From: Candidatus Peregrinibacteria bacterium | Lineage (GTDB): Bacteria; Patescibacteriota; Gracilibacteria; Peribacterales; Peribacteraceae | Assembly: GCA_016178535.1 (NCBI GenBank) | Contig: JACOTD010000046.1 | Coordinates: forward strand, 1 to 45,482 | Direction: 5' to 3' | DNA length: 45,482 bases | Shown: positions 7,998-16,014 of the stretch, piece by piece | How positions within the stretch are numbered: the stretch's first letter is position 1 | Layout of the letters: every line of letters starts with the position of its first letter | The notes under the pieces: generated by a model | Database searches by the model: none | Seen by the model: the letters and a program-made list of their open reading frames with translations, nothing else | What the model was told of the DNA's origin: nothing | Position numbers and translations under genes: made by a program

Positions 7998-10061
7998 ATG
8001 AATAATTTTTTGGGTCCTCTCAATCCGGATATTGCCATACAAGCTGCTGCCGTTCCGGAAAGAATAGAGGCCAGTCAGCTTGAGGAAAAATTGAAGAAAG
8101 AACCTAATCTCAACGATTCCACAAAGAAGCGCATTGATGAAGTAAAAGAAAGGCTTGGCAAATTCGCAGGGAAAGGGGATTTGGGAGCAGCTGAATTGAT
8201 TAACAAATTGAACAAAGCGCAGATAGAAAGAGATGAAAAAGAAAATGAAGTTAAAAATTTGGAGAAGAAAAACGAACAAGAACTCAAAGATATTACGAAT
8301 GCAAAAGAACTCATGGAAAAACAGCCAGCCGGAATTGCGAAGACAAATTTTGAAGCAACACTCAATAAGATGGCTGAAGACTACATCAATAGTCATTATG
8401 CCAGGATCAATACACTTGCTACCGCAATGGCACCGCATAATTTTGTTGAGGAAATATCTGTGCATGCGAAGCAAGTCGATGCATTACAGAAGAAATGGGG
8501 CAAAGAAGTTGGTGCAAAGGAAAACAAGCTTTCCAAAGACGAGAAGAAAAAGAATGAAGAGGAACATGAAAAATTCATGAAATCTTTGAAGGAAGATTTA
8601 GACCACCTCTCACAGAGAGAGAAGGGAAAGAAAGATTACAATGATTTGAAGAAAGATATCATCGGCAGGATTGATGCTAGAATTATAATTCTTGTGAATC
8701 AGGATTATTCAACAAAACCAAAACCTGAACAATCCTCCATTCGTTATCAATCCGATCCGGGTACAGTTTGGACGAATGGTGTCGAGCATATTCAGCTTCT
8801 TGTGAGTCAGGTCAATGAATTGAGAACCGAGAGAGGAAAGTTGCAGGATGAGCCGAAGCCCGAGCCAGCAAAACCTACTCCGGAAAAGCCCAAGGAAAAT
8901 CTTTCCGATGACGATAAGAAAAAGACGTTCGATCCAGCAATCGCCGCATTCAAGAAGGATGGAAGCAAGGCCGGTCTGGAAACGGCGTACAAAGCTCTTA
9001 GCGAAACGAAGAAAGAGAGCGCAATCACATACATTCAAGCGGAGCTCAAGGATTACACAGTCAAGGATGATAAGGGCGCATTGGTTCTCGAGAAGAAAGC
9101 GGTCGGCGCGGGCGCCGGAACAACCGCTCCCGGAGTTAAGCCAGGAGAAACGAAAGAGAAGACTCCCTTGGAACAAATCATCGAGTTCCTCAAGGAGATT
9201 CTGAAGGCGCTTGGCGTCTTACAAACTCAGAATGATCGTCTGCTCACCACGAGCAAGCTCAAATCTCCGAGCGAGCTCCTCAAGAAGTACGGCGAATTGA
9301 GCGTGTCACTTGCTAAAATCAAAGAGGCCGTTCAGAAGGAAACGGATCCCAAGAAAAAGGAGGAACTTCAAAAGCAGCAGGCACAAATGGAAAAGGAGAT
9401 CGCGGAAATCGAAGCGACCATCGGCAGCTTGCGCCGGCGCTTGAAGGATCCTAAGCACAAGGATGATCTGGAGAAGAGGATCGCCGCTCTGTTTGCCAAG
9501 CAGCAGCGCGACGGCCGTCTTCAGCTTCCGTTCACGGTCGGCCGCGTCGTCCTTTCGCCCAGCGGTGAGAGGATTGCCTACGGCATGCAAATCTACGGTA
9601 CCGATGGAGCGTTGATCAGCGGTCAGTTCCAGGGGCAGTTCCAGATGGCCATTCAATCGCAAGACCTGCCCATCAATATCGATCACGGCACGATGTGGAT
9701 GCCGGCAATCTCGCCGAATTATTACCGCCAGCTTCCGCCGACGATTGTTCAACAGAACCTCTACAACAACTCCACCACGAACAATATTCAGACGAATATC
9801 TATCACCAGGAGAATATCGCCAATGCCAATGCCCCCTTCTCTTCGGCAACGGCAAAAGGCGGCGATACGGTACAACGGCAGAGAGCACAGCAGGAAACCG
9901 TTCAGGTTCCCATCCAGGCTCCGACCTTCAATCCTCCCGCTCAGCCGTCCGCTGCGCCGAGCTTTACGCCGCCTGCCGCTCCTCCCAACAAGATTTCCGC
10001 GCCGCCTTCAACGCCACATATTCCCGGCGGCGCTCCGGGGAGTGACAATCCCAATCGATAA
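7998..10061 (+). CDS. Lys/Glu-rich coiled-coil protein
   Basis: The protein has 687 residues. About 370 residues at the N-terminus are extremely rich in Lys and Glu and look like long coiled coils. A second helical region includes about 60 residues of heptad-like Lys/Glu pattern, followed by a short beta-rich segment and a Gln/Asn/Pro-rich tail. I chose the ATG at 7998 because AGGAG lies four bases before it; an in-frame ATG at 7938 has no such site. The first third of the gene is clearly richer in A+T than its neighbours and than its own 3' half, which suggests a mosaic origin. Function unknown; a structural or scaffolding role is inferred. Confidence 0.7.
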   Translation: MNNFLGPLNPDIAIQAAAVPERIEASQLEEKLKKEPNLNDSTKKRIDEVKERLGKFAGKGDLGAAELINKLNKAQIERDEKENEVKNLEKKNEQELKDITNAKELMEKQPAGIAKTNFEATLNKMAEDYINSHYARINTLATAMAPHNFVEEISVHAKQVDALQKKWGKEVGAKENKLSKDEKKKNEEEHEKFMKSLKEDLDHLSQREKGKKDYNDLKKDIIGRIDARIIILVNQDYSTKPKPEQSSIRYQSDPGTVWTNGVEHIQLLVSQVNELRTERGKLQDEPKPEPAKPTPEKPKENLSDDDKKKTFDPAIAAFKKDGSKAGLETAYKALSETKKESAITYIQAELKDYTVKDDKGALVLEKKAVGAGAGTTAPGVKPGETKEKTPLEQIIEFLKEILKALGVLQTQNDRLLTTSKLKSPSELLKKYGELSVSLAKIKEAVQKETDPKKKEELQKQQAQMEKEIAEIEATIGSLRRRLKDPKHKDDLEKRIAALFAKQQRDGRLQLPFTVGRVVLSPSGERIAYGMQIYGTDGALISGQFQGQFQMAIQSQDLPINIDHGTMWMPAISPNYYRQLPPTIVQQNLYNNSTTNNIQTNIYHQENIANANAPFSSATAKGGDTVQRQRAQQETVQVPIQAPTFNPPAQPSAAPSFTPPAAPPNKISAPPSTPHIPGGAPGSDNPNR

Positions 10062-10100
10062 TCGCGCTCAGACTGCAGGTTCATCCTGAATCATGGAGAT

Positions 10101-10136
10101 GAGGGAAAGCGGGATCCGAATCTGCCGCTTTCCCTC
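10101..10136 (+). other. Perfect 12-bp hairpin before a start codon
   Basis: GAGGGAAAGCGG (10101-10112) and CCGCTTTCCCTC (10125-10136) form a perfect stem with a 12-nt loop, ending six bases before the ATG at 10143. No T-run follows, so it is not a standard terminator. It may protect the upstream mRNA end or limit translation of the next gene. Confidence 0.6.
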
Positions 10137-10142
10137 TCTTCG

Positions 10143-12677
10143 ATGCCTACTCCGGAAGCACAACGACGGCTGGAGAATCCAGAGTCCAGACGCGAGATGG
10201 TTCCCACCGATGAGACCGATCGGCACTTGGGTGAGATCCAGCGGCAGATAGGAGCGCTCACGCCGTACACGAATCCAAACGACGGCAAGAAGTACTTCCG
10301 CGATCCCGCGGGGAACACCTACCATGTCCACGAGGGCAACATCTACCTGTTTCGCGCGGGCGGACAGAAGTGGGAATTCTTCCGAGCCGGTCGCGGGCAA
10401 CCGGAGCAATCATCTGCTGTGCAAGAGGAGCCGGCCATGGACATTCCGCCGGGGCGGCGGATCCAGTGGGAGACGATGACCGACGGCAAGGGCGTGGAAG
10501 CGACGGTCTCGGGAACGATCTACGCGGTGCGCGACAGCGGGACGTACCTGGAGTGGATGGGGGATCGATGGAGAGTGTGCCCGGAGGATCGACTTCCGAC
10601 TGCGTACAGCTATCGTTACCAGTTCCATCAGAAGAGAGCCGAGATCCTCCGCGTCAATCCGGCAGCGATGCCTCACGCTCAGGCTGAGCAACCTGCAAAC
10701 GGCGAGCGTCCCACGCAGTCACTCGAGTGGAAGCCCTCGGCAGATGGCTCGTACGCGATGGCAGGCATGATCATCGATGGGAAGCAGGAATGGTACGTCG
10801 TCACCAAACAAGGCACGTACCATCGACACCTCGGGAACAACGTGTGGAAGCATGATCTTCGCGAGGCGGATCTTCCGCAGCAGTACCTCGAGGCGTTCCG
10901 CCAGAAGAGAACGGAGCTCAGTGGAGAACGGCCGAACACTCCGCCCGATCAATCGAATCGATCGCAAGAGAATGCGAATCAAGGACAGCAGCAACCCGCG
11001 GAAGGAGCACAGTCGAATCTCGGGAGCGGACTCGAGGAATTCGAGCGACTCCCGACGGCTGCGAAGAAGATCGAGGCGATCCTGGCGCGGGTGAATGCCG
11101 GATCTCCTGAGGCCGTGAGCTTCTCGCTCAACGGACGCCGGCTCGAGTACACGGGGCGGATCGAAGCGAACTACTTCCGCAAGCGCAGCATCCTGCGGCT
11201 CGACGATTACCGGCGCAACGTGGAGACGGCGGCGCTGCGAATGCAATCGGCGCTGAATGTTCGTGCGCAGTGGAACGTCACGAGCGTCAATTTTGACGAA
11301 GGGTGGTTCACGGCGACAGACCCGCAGAGAGGTCTCTTGAAAGTGAATGCTCTCTATGCGCTCGAGCAGCCGGTGGAATGGCGATCGCAATACGAAAATA
11401 CCTACAAGGTGACCGATGCGCGCGGCAATGTTGACCATTTGGCCACGCAAGACTTCAGAGATCCGGCCGTCACCTCCACGTACCAAGTCTTCCGGCACGA
11501 CAAAGGAACTTCCGGGTACGTCGACAAGATCCGCACCGATGGAGGTTTGCAGAGCCGCGAATTTCTTCATGCGCAGGAGAATCGTCGTCACTGGCAACCC
11601 GACGAGTACACGCAAAATGGCGAACGCACGCAAAATTCGCGTGACGGTCGATGGGTGAATGACGGAGGTTCGTGGGGCACCGTCGGCATCCGGTACTACG
11701 ATGGGAGAAATCCCGAAGATGCCGTGGAAAGCGAACCGCGACAGATGCAGCGTGCGCGGCACCGCCCCACGATCATCAAGGTGCTCGCGGACAGCGCGGA
11801 GGTCATTCTGCCAGCACGCGACGGGTCACGCGAGAACGATCCTCCGGTGACGCTCGCACGAGGTCTCTACTACGTTCCGGAGAGCGGGCCCCCGATCCGA
11901 AACTTCCAGAAGCAGCATGCGACTCTGGAGGAAGATGCCGAGGGTGTGCGGGCGTGGGCCGAGGATGTGGCATCCAGGCTCGGCACGCCGGAGGCGATCG
12001 TCTCGTACCTCACGGCGAATTTCGATTGGGATTACCGCGAGCAGCGAAACCCCCTCGGGGCGGTGGGATGGCAGAACAAAGAGAACTGGTCGGACGTGAA
12101 GCATCCGCTGCAAACGTTGCGGGATGGTACGGGTCACTGCACCGATTTCGCCATGTGCATCCAGTACCTTTGGCGTTGCCTCAGGCCTCCCATTGAATCC
12201 ATCGTGACGAAGAACTACTCCATACACTTCCGTGCGGCGTACTTGGAGGAGAGGACCGATTCCGATGGAAGCAAGCGCTATAATCTTTGCATGGGGGACA
12301 ATGGCGGTTTCCGCCGCTTGAAGGAGAATCCATTGAATCAGAATCACGAGGAGTTCACGAGCGCCGCGCAAGCCATGCGATTCTGTTGGGATGAGACGCA
12401 CGATCAACAGGAAACAGCGGTGCACTGGCAGGTAAAAGCTTTGATGGAGAAATACACGGGAGGGGTGGTGGACAAGGCGACTCTCATGAACATGAAAGAC
12501 GCCGCAACGGGCGATCGCCGGAAGATCTTGGAGTGGATCGAAGACCTCGTAGCCTTGCGCGATCGCGGCGGAGGGCTCATCACCGTCAAACCCCCGGAGA
12601 ACATCGGAGGGCATGTGGGAGTGGATGAAGCCTCTGCCTTCACCGAAGATTGGTCCTCGATCACGCGGAAGATCTGA
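10143..12677 (+). CDS. Protein with C-terminal transglutaminase-like domain
   Basis: The protein has 844 residues. The C-terminal part has a transglutaminase-like (papain-fold) core: GTGHCTDFA with candidate catalytic Cys666, then His695 and Asp719 at sensible spacing, preceded by a helical lead-in. The first 260 residues contain three related beta-rich units with Gly-x-x-Tyr/Trp patterns, separated by Gln-rich linkers. No signal peptide is visible. By family knowledge such domains act as cysteine proteases, peptide cross-linkers or amidases; which applies here is not known. The perfect hairpin at 10101-10136 sits just upstream, and its stop codon abuts that of the converging gene. Confidence 0.75.
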   Translation: MPTPEAQRRLENPESRREMVPTDETDRHLGEIQRQIGALTPYTNPNDGKKYFRDPAGNTYHVHEGNIYLFRAGGQKWEFFRAGRGQPEQSSAVQEEPAMDIPPGRRIQWETMTDGKGVEATVSGTIYAVRDSGTYLEWMGDRWRVCPEDRLPTAYSYRYQFHQKRAEILRVNPAAMPHAQAEQPANGERPTQSLEWKPSADGSYAMAGMIIDGKQEWYVVTKQGTYHRHLGNNVWKHDLREADLPQQYLEAFRQKRTELSGERPNTPPDQSNRSQENANQGQQQPAEGAQSNLGSGLEEFERLPTAAKKIEAILARVNAGSPEAVSFSLNGRRLEYTGRIEANYFRKRSILRLDDYRRNVETAALRMQSALNVRAQWNVTSVNFDEGWFTATDPQRGLLKVNALYALEQPVEWRSQYENTYKVTDARGNVDHLATQDFRDPAVTSTYQVFRHDKGTSGYVDKIRTDGGLQSREFLHAQENRRHWQPDEYTQNGERTQNSRDGRWVNDGGSWGTVGIRYYDGRNPEDAVESEPRQMQRARHRPTIIKVLADSAEVILPARDGSRENDPPVTLARGLYYVPESGPPIRNFQKQHATLEEDAEGVRAWAEDVASRLGTPEAIVSYLTANFDWDYREQRNPLGAVGWQNKENWSDVKHPLQTLRDGTGHCTDFAMCIQYLWRCLRPPIESIVTKNYSIHFRAAYLEERTDSDGSKRYNLCMGDNGGFRRLKENPLNQNHEEFTSAAQAMRFCWDETHDQQETAVHWQVKALMEKYTGGVVDKATLMNMKDAATGDRRKILEWIEDLVALRDRGGGLITVKPPENIGGHVGVDEASAFTEDWSSITRKI

Positions 12678-13508
12678 TCAGGCAGTTTCGATCCCCACTC
12701 CCAAACCCTTCACGGCATTGCGGATATTCGCAATGTTCCGGGTGATCGCGGGTGCCATTGAACTTTGCTCGGATTGTTCGATGCTTCCGGCCTTCACGAG
12801 GACTGTTTCTGTTCGGCCGTTGTCCATGGTGACGGTCAATCTTCCATACTGGAAAGCCGGATCGAGTTTCAGCGCGAATCCATCGCCGCCGTTGATTGTC
12901 GCTCGATTCACTTCATCCAGGATACCTTCAATTTTGAACGGAGGTTCTTTCTGCGAGAAGGTGATGGGCACGTCGGGGACGCTCACGCCGTCACCCTCTT
13001 CTTTTTCGTAGGTGATCGCGATGGATGATGCGGGGGAGGCCGGAATGTAGCAGACCCCCGGGTCGTTTGGGTCTGGCATGATTTCCAGTGTCGGAGACTC
13101 CTTCGCTCTCTCGGAAGGTTTCTCCGTCTTCACCTCTGCCCCTTCGTTCACAGGCGCGGCCGTGTTGTTCGCCTTCTCCGCTTGGATGCCCTCGACGGTG
13201 CTCTTGTAGAGGGCCTCCGCTTCCGCGAGGAGCGCGGTCTTCGTCTGCATGAGCGGTTTGAATGATGCGCGGGTGATTGCTTCAATCTGTTGCAATTTCT
13301 GCATGAGCGCCGTTTTGGCTGCCAAGCCTGCGGGTTTTTCCGGTTCGCCCAACAGTGCTTTTCGAAGCAGGTCTTCTTGCTGTGCGAAGGACGCGGAGAG
13401 CTGATCGATAGATTGCTGAGTCTGTACGATGCTTGGTTCCGGTTCTTGCACATGCACGAGCCGATGCTCTCGATCACTGTTGCCGAAGCGGGTGAAGCGG
13501 TTATGCAT
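12678..13508 (-). CDS. Coiled-coil protein of unknown function
   Basis: The protein has 276 residues. Residues about 25-130 are helical and Gln/Ala/Leu-rich, a Glu/Lys/Pro linker follows, and the C-terminal 110 residues look beta-rich. The start at 13508 overlaps the 3' end of the upstream small gene by eight bases (ATGCATAA), a typical coupled arrangement. Its TGA directly abuts the TGA of the converging transglutaminase-like gene within TGATCA. No family recognised. Confidence 0.65.
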   Translation of the reverse strand: MHNRFTRFGNSDREHRLVHVQEPEPSIVQTQQSIDQLSASFAQQEDLLRKALLGEPEKPAGLAAKTALMQKLQQIEAITRASFKPLMQTKTALLAEAEALYKSTVEGIQAEKANNTAAPVNEGAEVKTEKPSERAKESPTLEIMPDPNDPGVCYIPASPASSIAITYEKEEGDGVSVPDVPITFSQKEPPFKIEGILDEVNRATINGGDGFALKLDPAFQYGRLTVTMDNGRTETVLVKAGSIEQSEQSSMAPAITRNIANIRNAVKGLGVGIETA

Positions 13509-13758
13509 GGAGGCTCTGGACGAAGGCGGCAATGTCTGTTTCTTGAAGTTGCTTCTGCATGGCGCAGCCGCGCTTGAGCACGGCGATTTGCTCCTGCTCA
13601 TTTTTCTCCAGATCGGCATTCACGCGCGTGAGCCGCTCGAGGATGCGCTCGCGATCTTCCTCAGGAACCTCCTCGGAGATTCGGATGAACTTCTCGCGCA
13701 GCGGGAGCGGGATCGCGATGAGCGAGAGGAGCGCGCTGCGGAAGGCAGATGCGTGCAT
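13501..13758 (-). CDS. Small helical protein coupled to the next gene
   Basis: The protein has 85 residues. A short hydrophobic N-terminus (LLSLIAIPLPL) is followed by two charged helices. I chose the ATG at 13758 because the promoter at 13773-13802 would place the transcript start only about eight bases before it; a longer GTG start would lie inside the -10 box. It overlaps the 276-residue gene by eight bases. The layout recalls small envelope or four-helix sensor proteins, but no family is recognised. Confidence 0.6.
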   Translation of the reverse strand: MHASAFRSALLSLIAIPLPLREKFIRISEEVPEEDRERILERLTRVNADLEKNEQEQIAVLKRGCAMQKQLQETDIAAFVQSLHA

Positions 13759-13772
13759 AGGGATATCAGGAT

Positions 13773-13802
13773 AGTGTAGCACCTTTTTGGCTTTTGGTTC
13801 AA
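13773..13802 (-). promoter_or_regulatory. Promoter for the 85- and 276-residue genes
   Basis: On the minus strand TTGAAC (13797-13802), an 18-nt spacer and TACACT (13773-13778) precede the ATG at 13758. Confidence 0.6.
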
Positions 13803-13812
13803 GGAAAACTGG

Positions 13813-13931
13813 TTGAGAATTACGAGTTACGAATGGCGAATGACGAGTTACGAGTTACGAATTACGAATTACGAATCAAAGACCAATACTCCAATGCCAT
13901 TCGTAACTCGTAATTCGTAATTCGTAATTCC
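13813..13931. repeat. Inverted heptamer array, ATTACGA type
   Basis: The left arm has about eight 7-bp units (ATTACGA, GTTACGA, ATGGCGA, ATGACGA and so on). The right arm has the complementary TCGTAAT units. The arms can form a long hairpin between divergent transcription units. Two related arrays lie inside the downstream carA gene. Confidence 0.85.
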
Positions 13932-13959
13932 TGCATTCGTCCGCTAGCCTATCCGTCGC

Positions 13960-15132
13960 ATGGCCTCCCTTGTTCTTCAAGACGGAACCGTCTTCACAGG
14001 CACATCCTTCGGCGCACCGATCAATCGTGATGGTGAAGTCGTCTTCAACACCGGCATGGCCGGATACCCCGAGAGCCTCACGGATCCCAGTTACCGCGGG
14101 CAGATCCTCGTCTTCACGTATCCGCTCATCGGCAACTACGGCGTGCCGAGCGAGGAACTGAATGCATGGGGATTCTCCAAGAACTTCGAGAGCGAAGGGA
14201 TTCACGTGCGAGGCGTCATCGTCGCGGAGGTCAGCGATGATTACAGCCACCATACCGCGGTGAAGTCACTGGGTGACTGGCTCAAAGACCATGGCATACC
14301 GGCGATCACCGGAGTGGACACGAGGGCGCTCACGAAGAAGCTGCGGGAACATGGGGTGATGTTGGGGAAGATTGCGTCTGAGGAATTACGATTTACGAAT
14401 TACGATTTACGAATTGAGGATCCGAATGAGTTGAATCTCGTCGCGGAAGTCAGTTGTACCGAAGCCATCACCTATGAACCCGAACTCGCAACTCGCCATT
14501 CGCCATTCGCAACTGTCCTTGCCTACGACTGTGGCATGAAGCGCAACATTCTCCGGAGCTTCCTCAAGAGAGGAGTCCGAGTGATTCGTGTGCCCTGGGA
14601 TTTCGATCTCTCCCGCTTCGATGGCGAGTACGACGGCGTCTTCTTCAGCAACGGTCCGGGCGATCCCAAGACCTGCGTTCCCACGATCAAGAGCATGGCG
14701 TGGGCGATCGAGCGGGAGATCCCGACCTTCGGTATTTGCCTGGGCAATCAACTCATGGCGCTCGCGATCGGCGGCGATACGTTCAAATTGAAGTACGGGC
14801 ACCGCGGGGCGAATCAGCCGTGTGTGGAAATTGCCCCCACCCCCCGACCCCCTCCCCCTGAAGGGAGAGGGGGAGAATGTCAAGAATTCCAAAGCTCCGA
14901 GGGAATTGGAGGCCGCTGCATCATCACGAGTCAGAATCACGGCTTCGCAGTTTCTGAGGAGCTCCCCAAGGATTGGAGCGTGTGGTTCCGCAATGCCAAC
15001 GACGGAACGGTCGAAGGGATTCGTCACAAGAGCGGAACCTTCTTCTCCGTCCAATTCCACCCGGAAGCCACGCCCGGGCCGGAGGATGCAGAGTATTTGT
15101 TCGATGAATTTCTGAGCATTCTTCGAAAATAA
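13960..15132 (+). CDS. carA: Carbamoyl-phosphate synthase small subunit
   Basis: The protein has 390 residues (E. coli CarA has 382). It supplies ammonia from glutamine to the large subunit for pyrimidine and arginine synthesis. The N-terminal CPSase domain carries GEVVFNTGMAGYPE and TDPSYRGQI. The C-terminal class I amidotransferase domain has the nucleophile Cys260 in FGICLGNQ and the His367/Glu369 pair in FHPEATPGPED. Three repeat-derived stretches are built into the protein: heptamer arrays at residues about 142-154 and 175-186 and a GC-rich palindrome at about 291-306, all in regions that vary in length in the family. The stop TAA lies in the next heptamer array. The large subunit is not in the window. 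Confidence 0.95.
   Translation: MASLVLQDGTVFTGTSFGAPINRDGEVVFNTGMAGYPESLTDPSYRGQILVFTYPLIGNYGVPSEELNAWGFSKNFESEGIHVRGVIVAEVSDDYSHHTAVKSLGDWLKDHGIPAITGVDTRALTKKLREHGVMLGKIASEELRFTNYDLRIEDPNELNLVAEVSCTEAITYEPELATRHSPFATVLAYDCGMKRNILRSFLKRGVRVIRVPWDFDLSRFDGEYDGVFFSNGPGDPKTCVPTIKSMAWAIEREIPTFGICLGNQLMALAIGGDTFKLKYGHRGANQPCVEIAPTPRPPPPEGRGGECQEFQSSEGIGGRCIITSQNHGFAVSEELPKDWSVWFRNANDGTVEGIRHKSGTFFSVQFHPEATPGPEDAEYLFDEFLSILRK
14383..14419 (+). repeat. Heptamer array inside carA, left arm
   Basis: Units ATTACGA-TTTACGA-ATTACGA-TTTACGA-ATTGA are read in frame as roughly ELRFTNYDLRI. They match the intergenic array at 13813-13931, so this is a captured repeat and not ancestral CarA sequence. Confidence 0.8.
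14481..14517 (+). repeat. Heptamer array inside carA, right arm
   Basis: Units ACTCGCA-ACTCGCC-ATTCGCC-ATTCGCA are the inverted form of the ATTGCGA type and are translated as roughly ELATRHSPFAT. With 14383-14419 they make an inverted pair about 60 bases apart inside one gene. Confidence 0.75.
14831..14876 (+). repeat. GC-rich palindrome inserted in carA
   Basis: CCCCCTCCCC-CTGAA-GGGAGAGGGGGAG matches the family at 7353-7524. It is read in frame as a Pro/Arg/Gly-rich loop between the strand ending NQPCVEI and the conserved TSQNHGFAV segment, where E. coli CarA has only a short connection. Confidence 0.8.
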
Positions 15133-15216
15133 GAAACAAGAGACAAGATACAAACTGTGCATAGGAGCAATGGATCATTCTTTGTACCTTGTATCTTGCA
15201 TCTTGTATCTTCCATC
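15130..15216. repeat. Inverted heptamer array, AAGATAC type
   Basis: Left arm AAGAAAC-AAGAGAC-AAGATAC-AAA begins in the carA stop codon. The right arm TTGTACC-TTGTATC-TTGCATC-TTGTATC-TTCC ends just before the next start codon. The right arm contains the promoter at 15182-15211. Confidence 0.85.
15182..15211 (+). promoter_or_regulatory. Promoter formed by a heptamer array
   Basis: TTGTAC (15182-15187), an 18-nt spacer and TATCTT (15206-15211) lie wholly inside the repeat array, and the start codon at 15220 follows after eight bases. A TTGTATC repeat produces a -35/-10 pair with 18-nt spacing automatically, because 24 equals 3 plus three units of 7. Confidence 0.4.
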
Positions 15217-15219
15217 CCG

Positions 15220-15936
15220 ATGCCTGTCATACCTCATACCATCCGCTGCCTCTCGCTGCGCGTCATCGCGCCGGACGTGTATGAGGTCGTCTTCACCAAG
15301 CCCGAAGGCTTCAGCTTCCGCGCCGGACAGTTCGTCCTCTTCGATGTTCCGCTCATCGAGAACAGAGACGACATCCAGACGCGAGCCTTCTCCATCGCAT
15401 CTGCTCCGAGCGAAGCAGCATTGCTCTTCGTCATCAAGCTCGTTCCCCATGGCCGAGCCAGCCGATGGATCGCCGAACTCCTCCATGAGGGGACCGAGGT
15501 CACGATGCGCGGACCATTCGGCATGTTCGTTCTCGATCCGGCGACGCAAAAACCCTTCGTCCTCGTCGCCACCGGCGCGGGCATCGCGCCCTTTCGCGCG
15601 TACATCCTCGATGCCATCGATCGCGGCGACCGCCGGCGGATCGACGTGCTCTTCTGCGTGCGCACCCAGGCCGATTTCTTCTGGATCGAGGACATCGAAG
15701 CTCTCGCGAGGAAGCATGGCAACCTCGGCCTGCATGTCACGCTCAGTCATCCTTCGGCTGATTGGAATGGTCTCACGGGTCGCGTCCAAGCCGTCCTCCC
15801 CGATCTCGTTTCGGACTTCATGGCCGTCACCCTCTACGCCTGCGGCAATCCCGAGATGACCAAAGACGTGAAGCGCCTCGCCCTCACGCAGTGGGGAATG
15901 GAGAAGAAGGATGTGCATGTCGAAGGCTACATTTGA
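15220..15936 (+). CDS. FAD/NAD(P)-binding oxidoreductase (ferredoxin reductase-like)
   Basis: The protein has 238 residues. It has the two-domain ferredoxin-NADP reductase layout: an FAD-binding barrel with TRAFSIASAP (the R-x-F/Y-S motif) and MRGPFGMF, then an NAD(P) domain with VATGAGIAPFRAYI and the late YACGNPEM motif. It transfers electrons between NAD(P)H and an iron-sulfur or flavin partner. The cysteine cluster of dihydroorotate dehydrogenase subunit PyrK is absent, so despite following carA it is probably not PyrK. The start at 15220 follows an array-borne promoter. The stop is the TGA in the first unit of the next heptamer array. Confidence 0.85.
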   Translation: MPVIPHTIRCLSLRVIAPDVYEVVFTKPEGFSFRAGQFVLFDVPLIENRDDIQTRAFSIASAPSEAALLFVIKLVPHGRASRWIAELLHEGTEVTMRGPFGMFVLDPATQKPFVLVATGAGIAPFRAYILDAIDRGDRRRIDVLFCVRTQADFFWIEDIEALARKHGNLGLHVTLSHPSADWNGLTGRVQAVLPDLVSDFMAVTLYACGNPEMTKDVKRLALTQWGMEKKDVHVEGYI

Positions 15937-16014
15937 ATTGCGAAGGGTGAAGGGCGAATTGCGAATGTTTTCATCATTCGCAATTCGCAACTGGCAATTC
16001 GCAATTCAATTCCG
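15934..16014. repeat. Inverted heptamer array, ATTGCGA type
   Basis: The left arm starts in the stop codon of the oxidoreductase (ATTTGAATTGCGA). The right arm (ATTCGCA units) ends in the stop codon of purN on the opposite strand. The array therefore exactly fills the gap between two converging genes and may act as a two-way terminator. Confidence 0.85.

Noticed and set aside
13813-13931. CRISPR array
   Set aside because: The units are 7 bp without spacers and are arranged as inverted arms, so this is not a CRISPR.
15220-15936. PyrK call for the oxidoreductase after carA
   Set aside because: The C-terminal iron-sulfur cysteine cluster of PyrK is absent; only scattered Cys residues remain.
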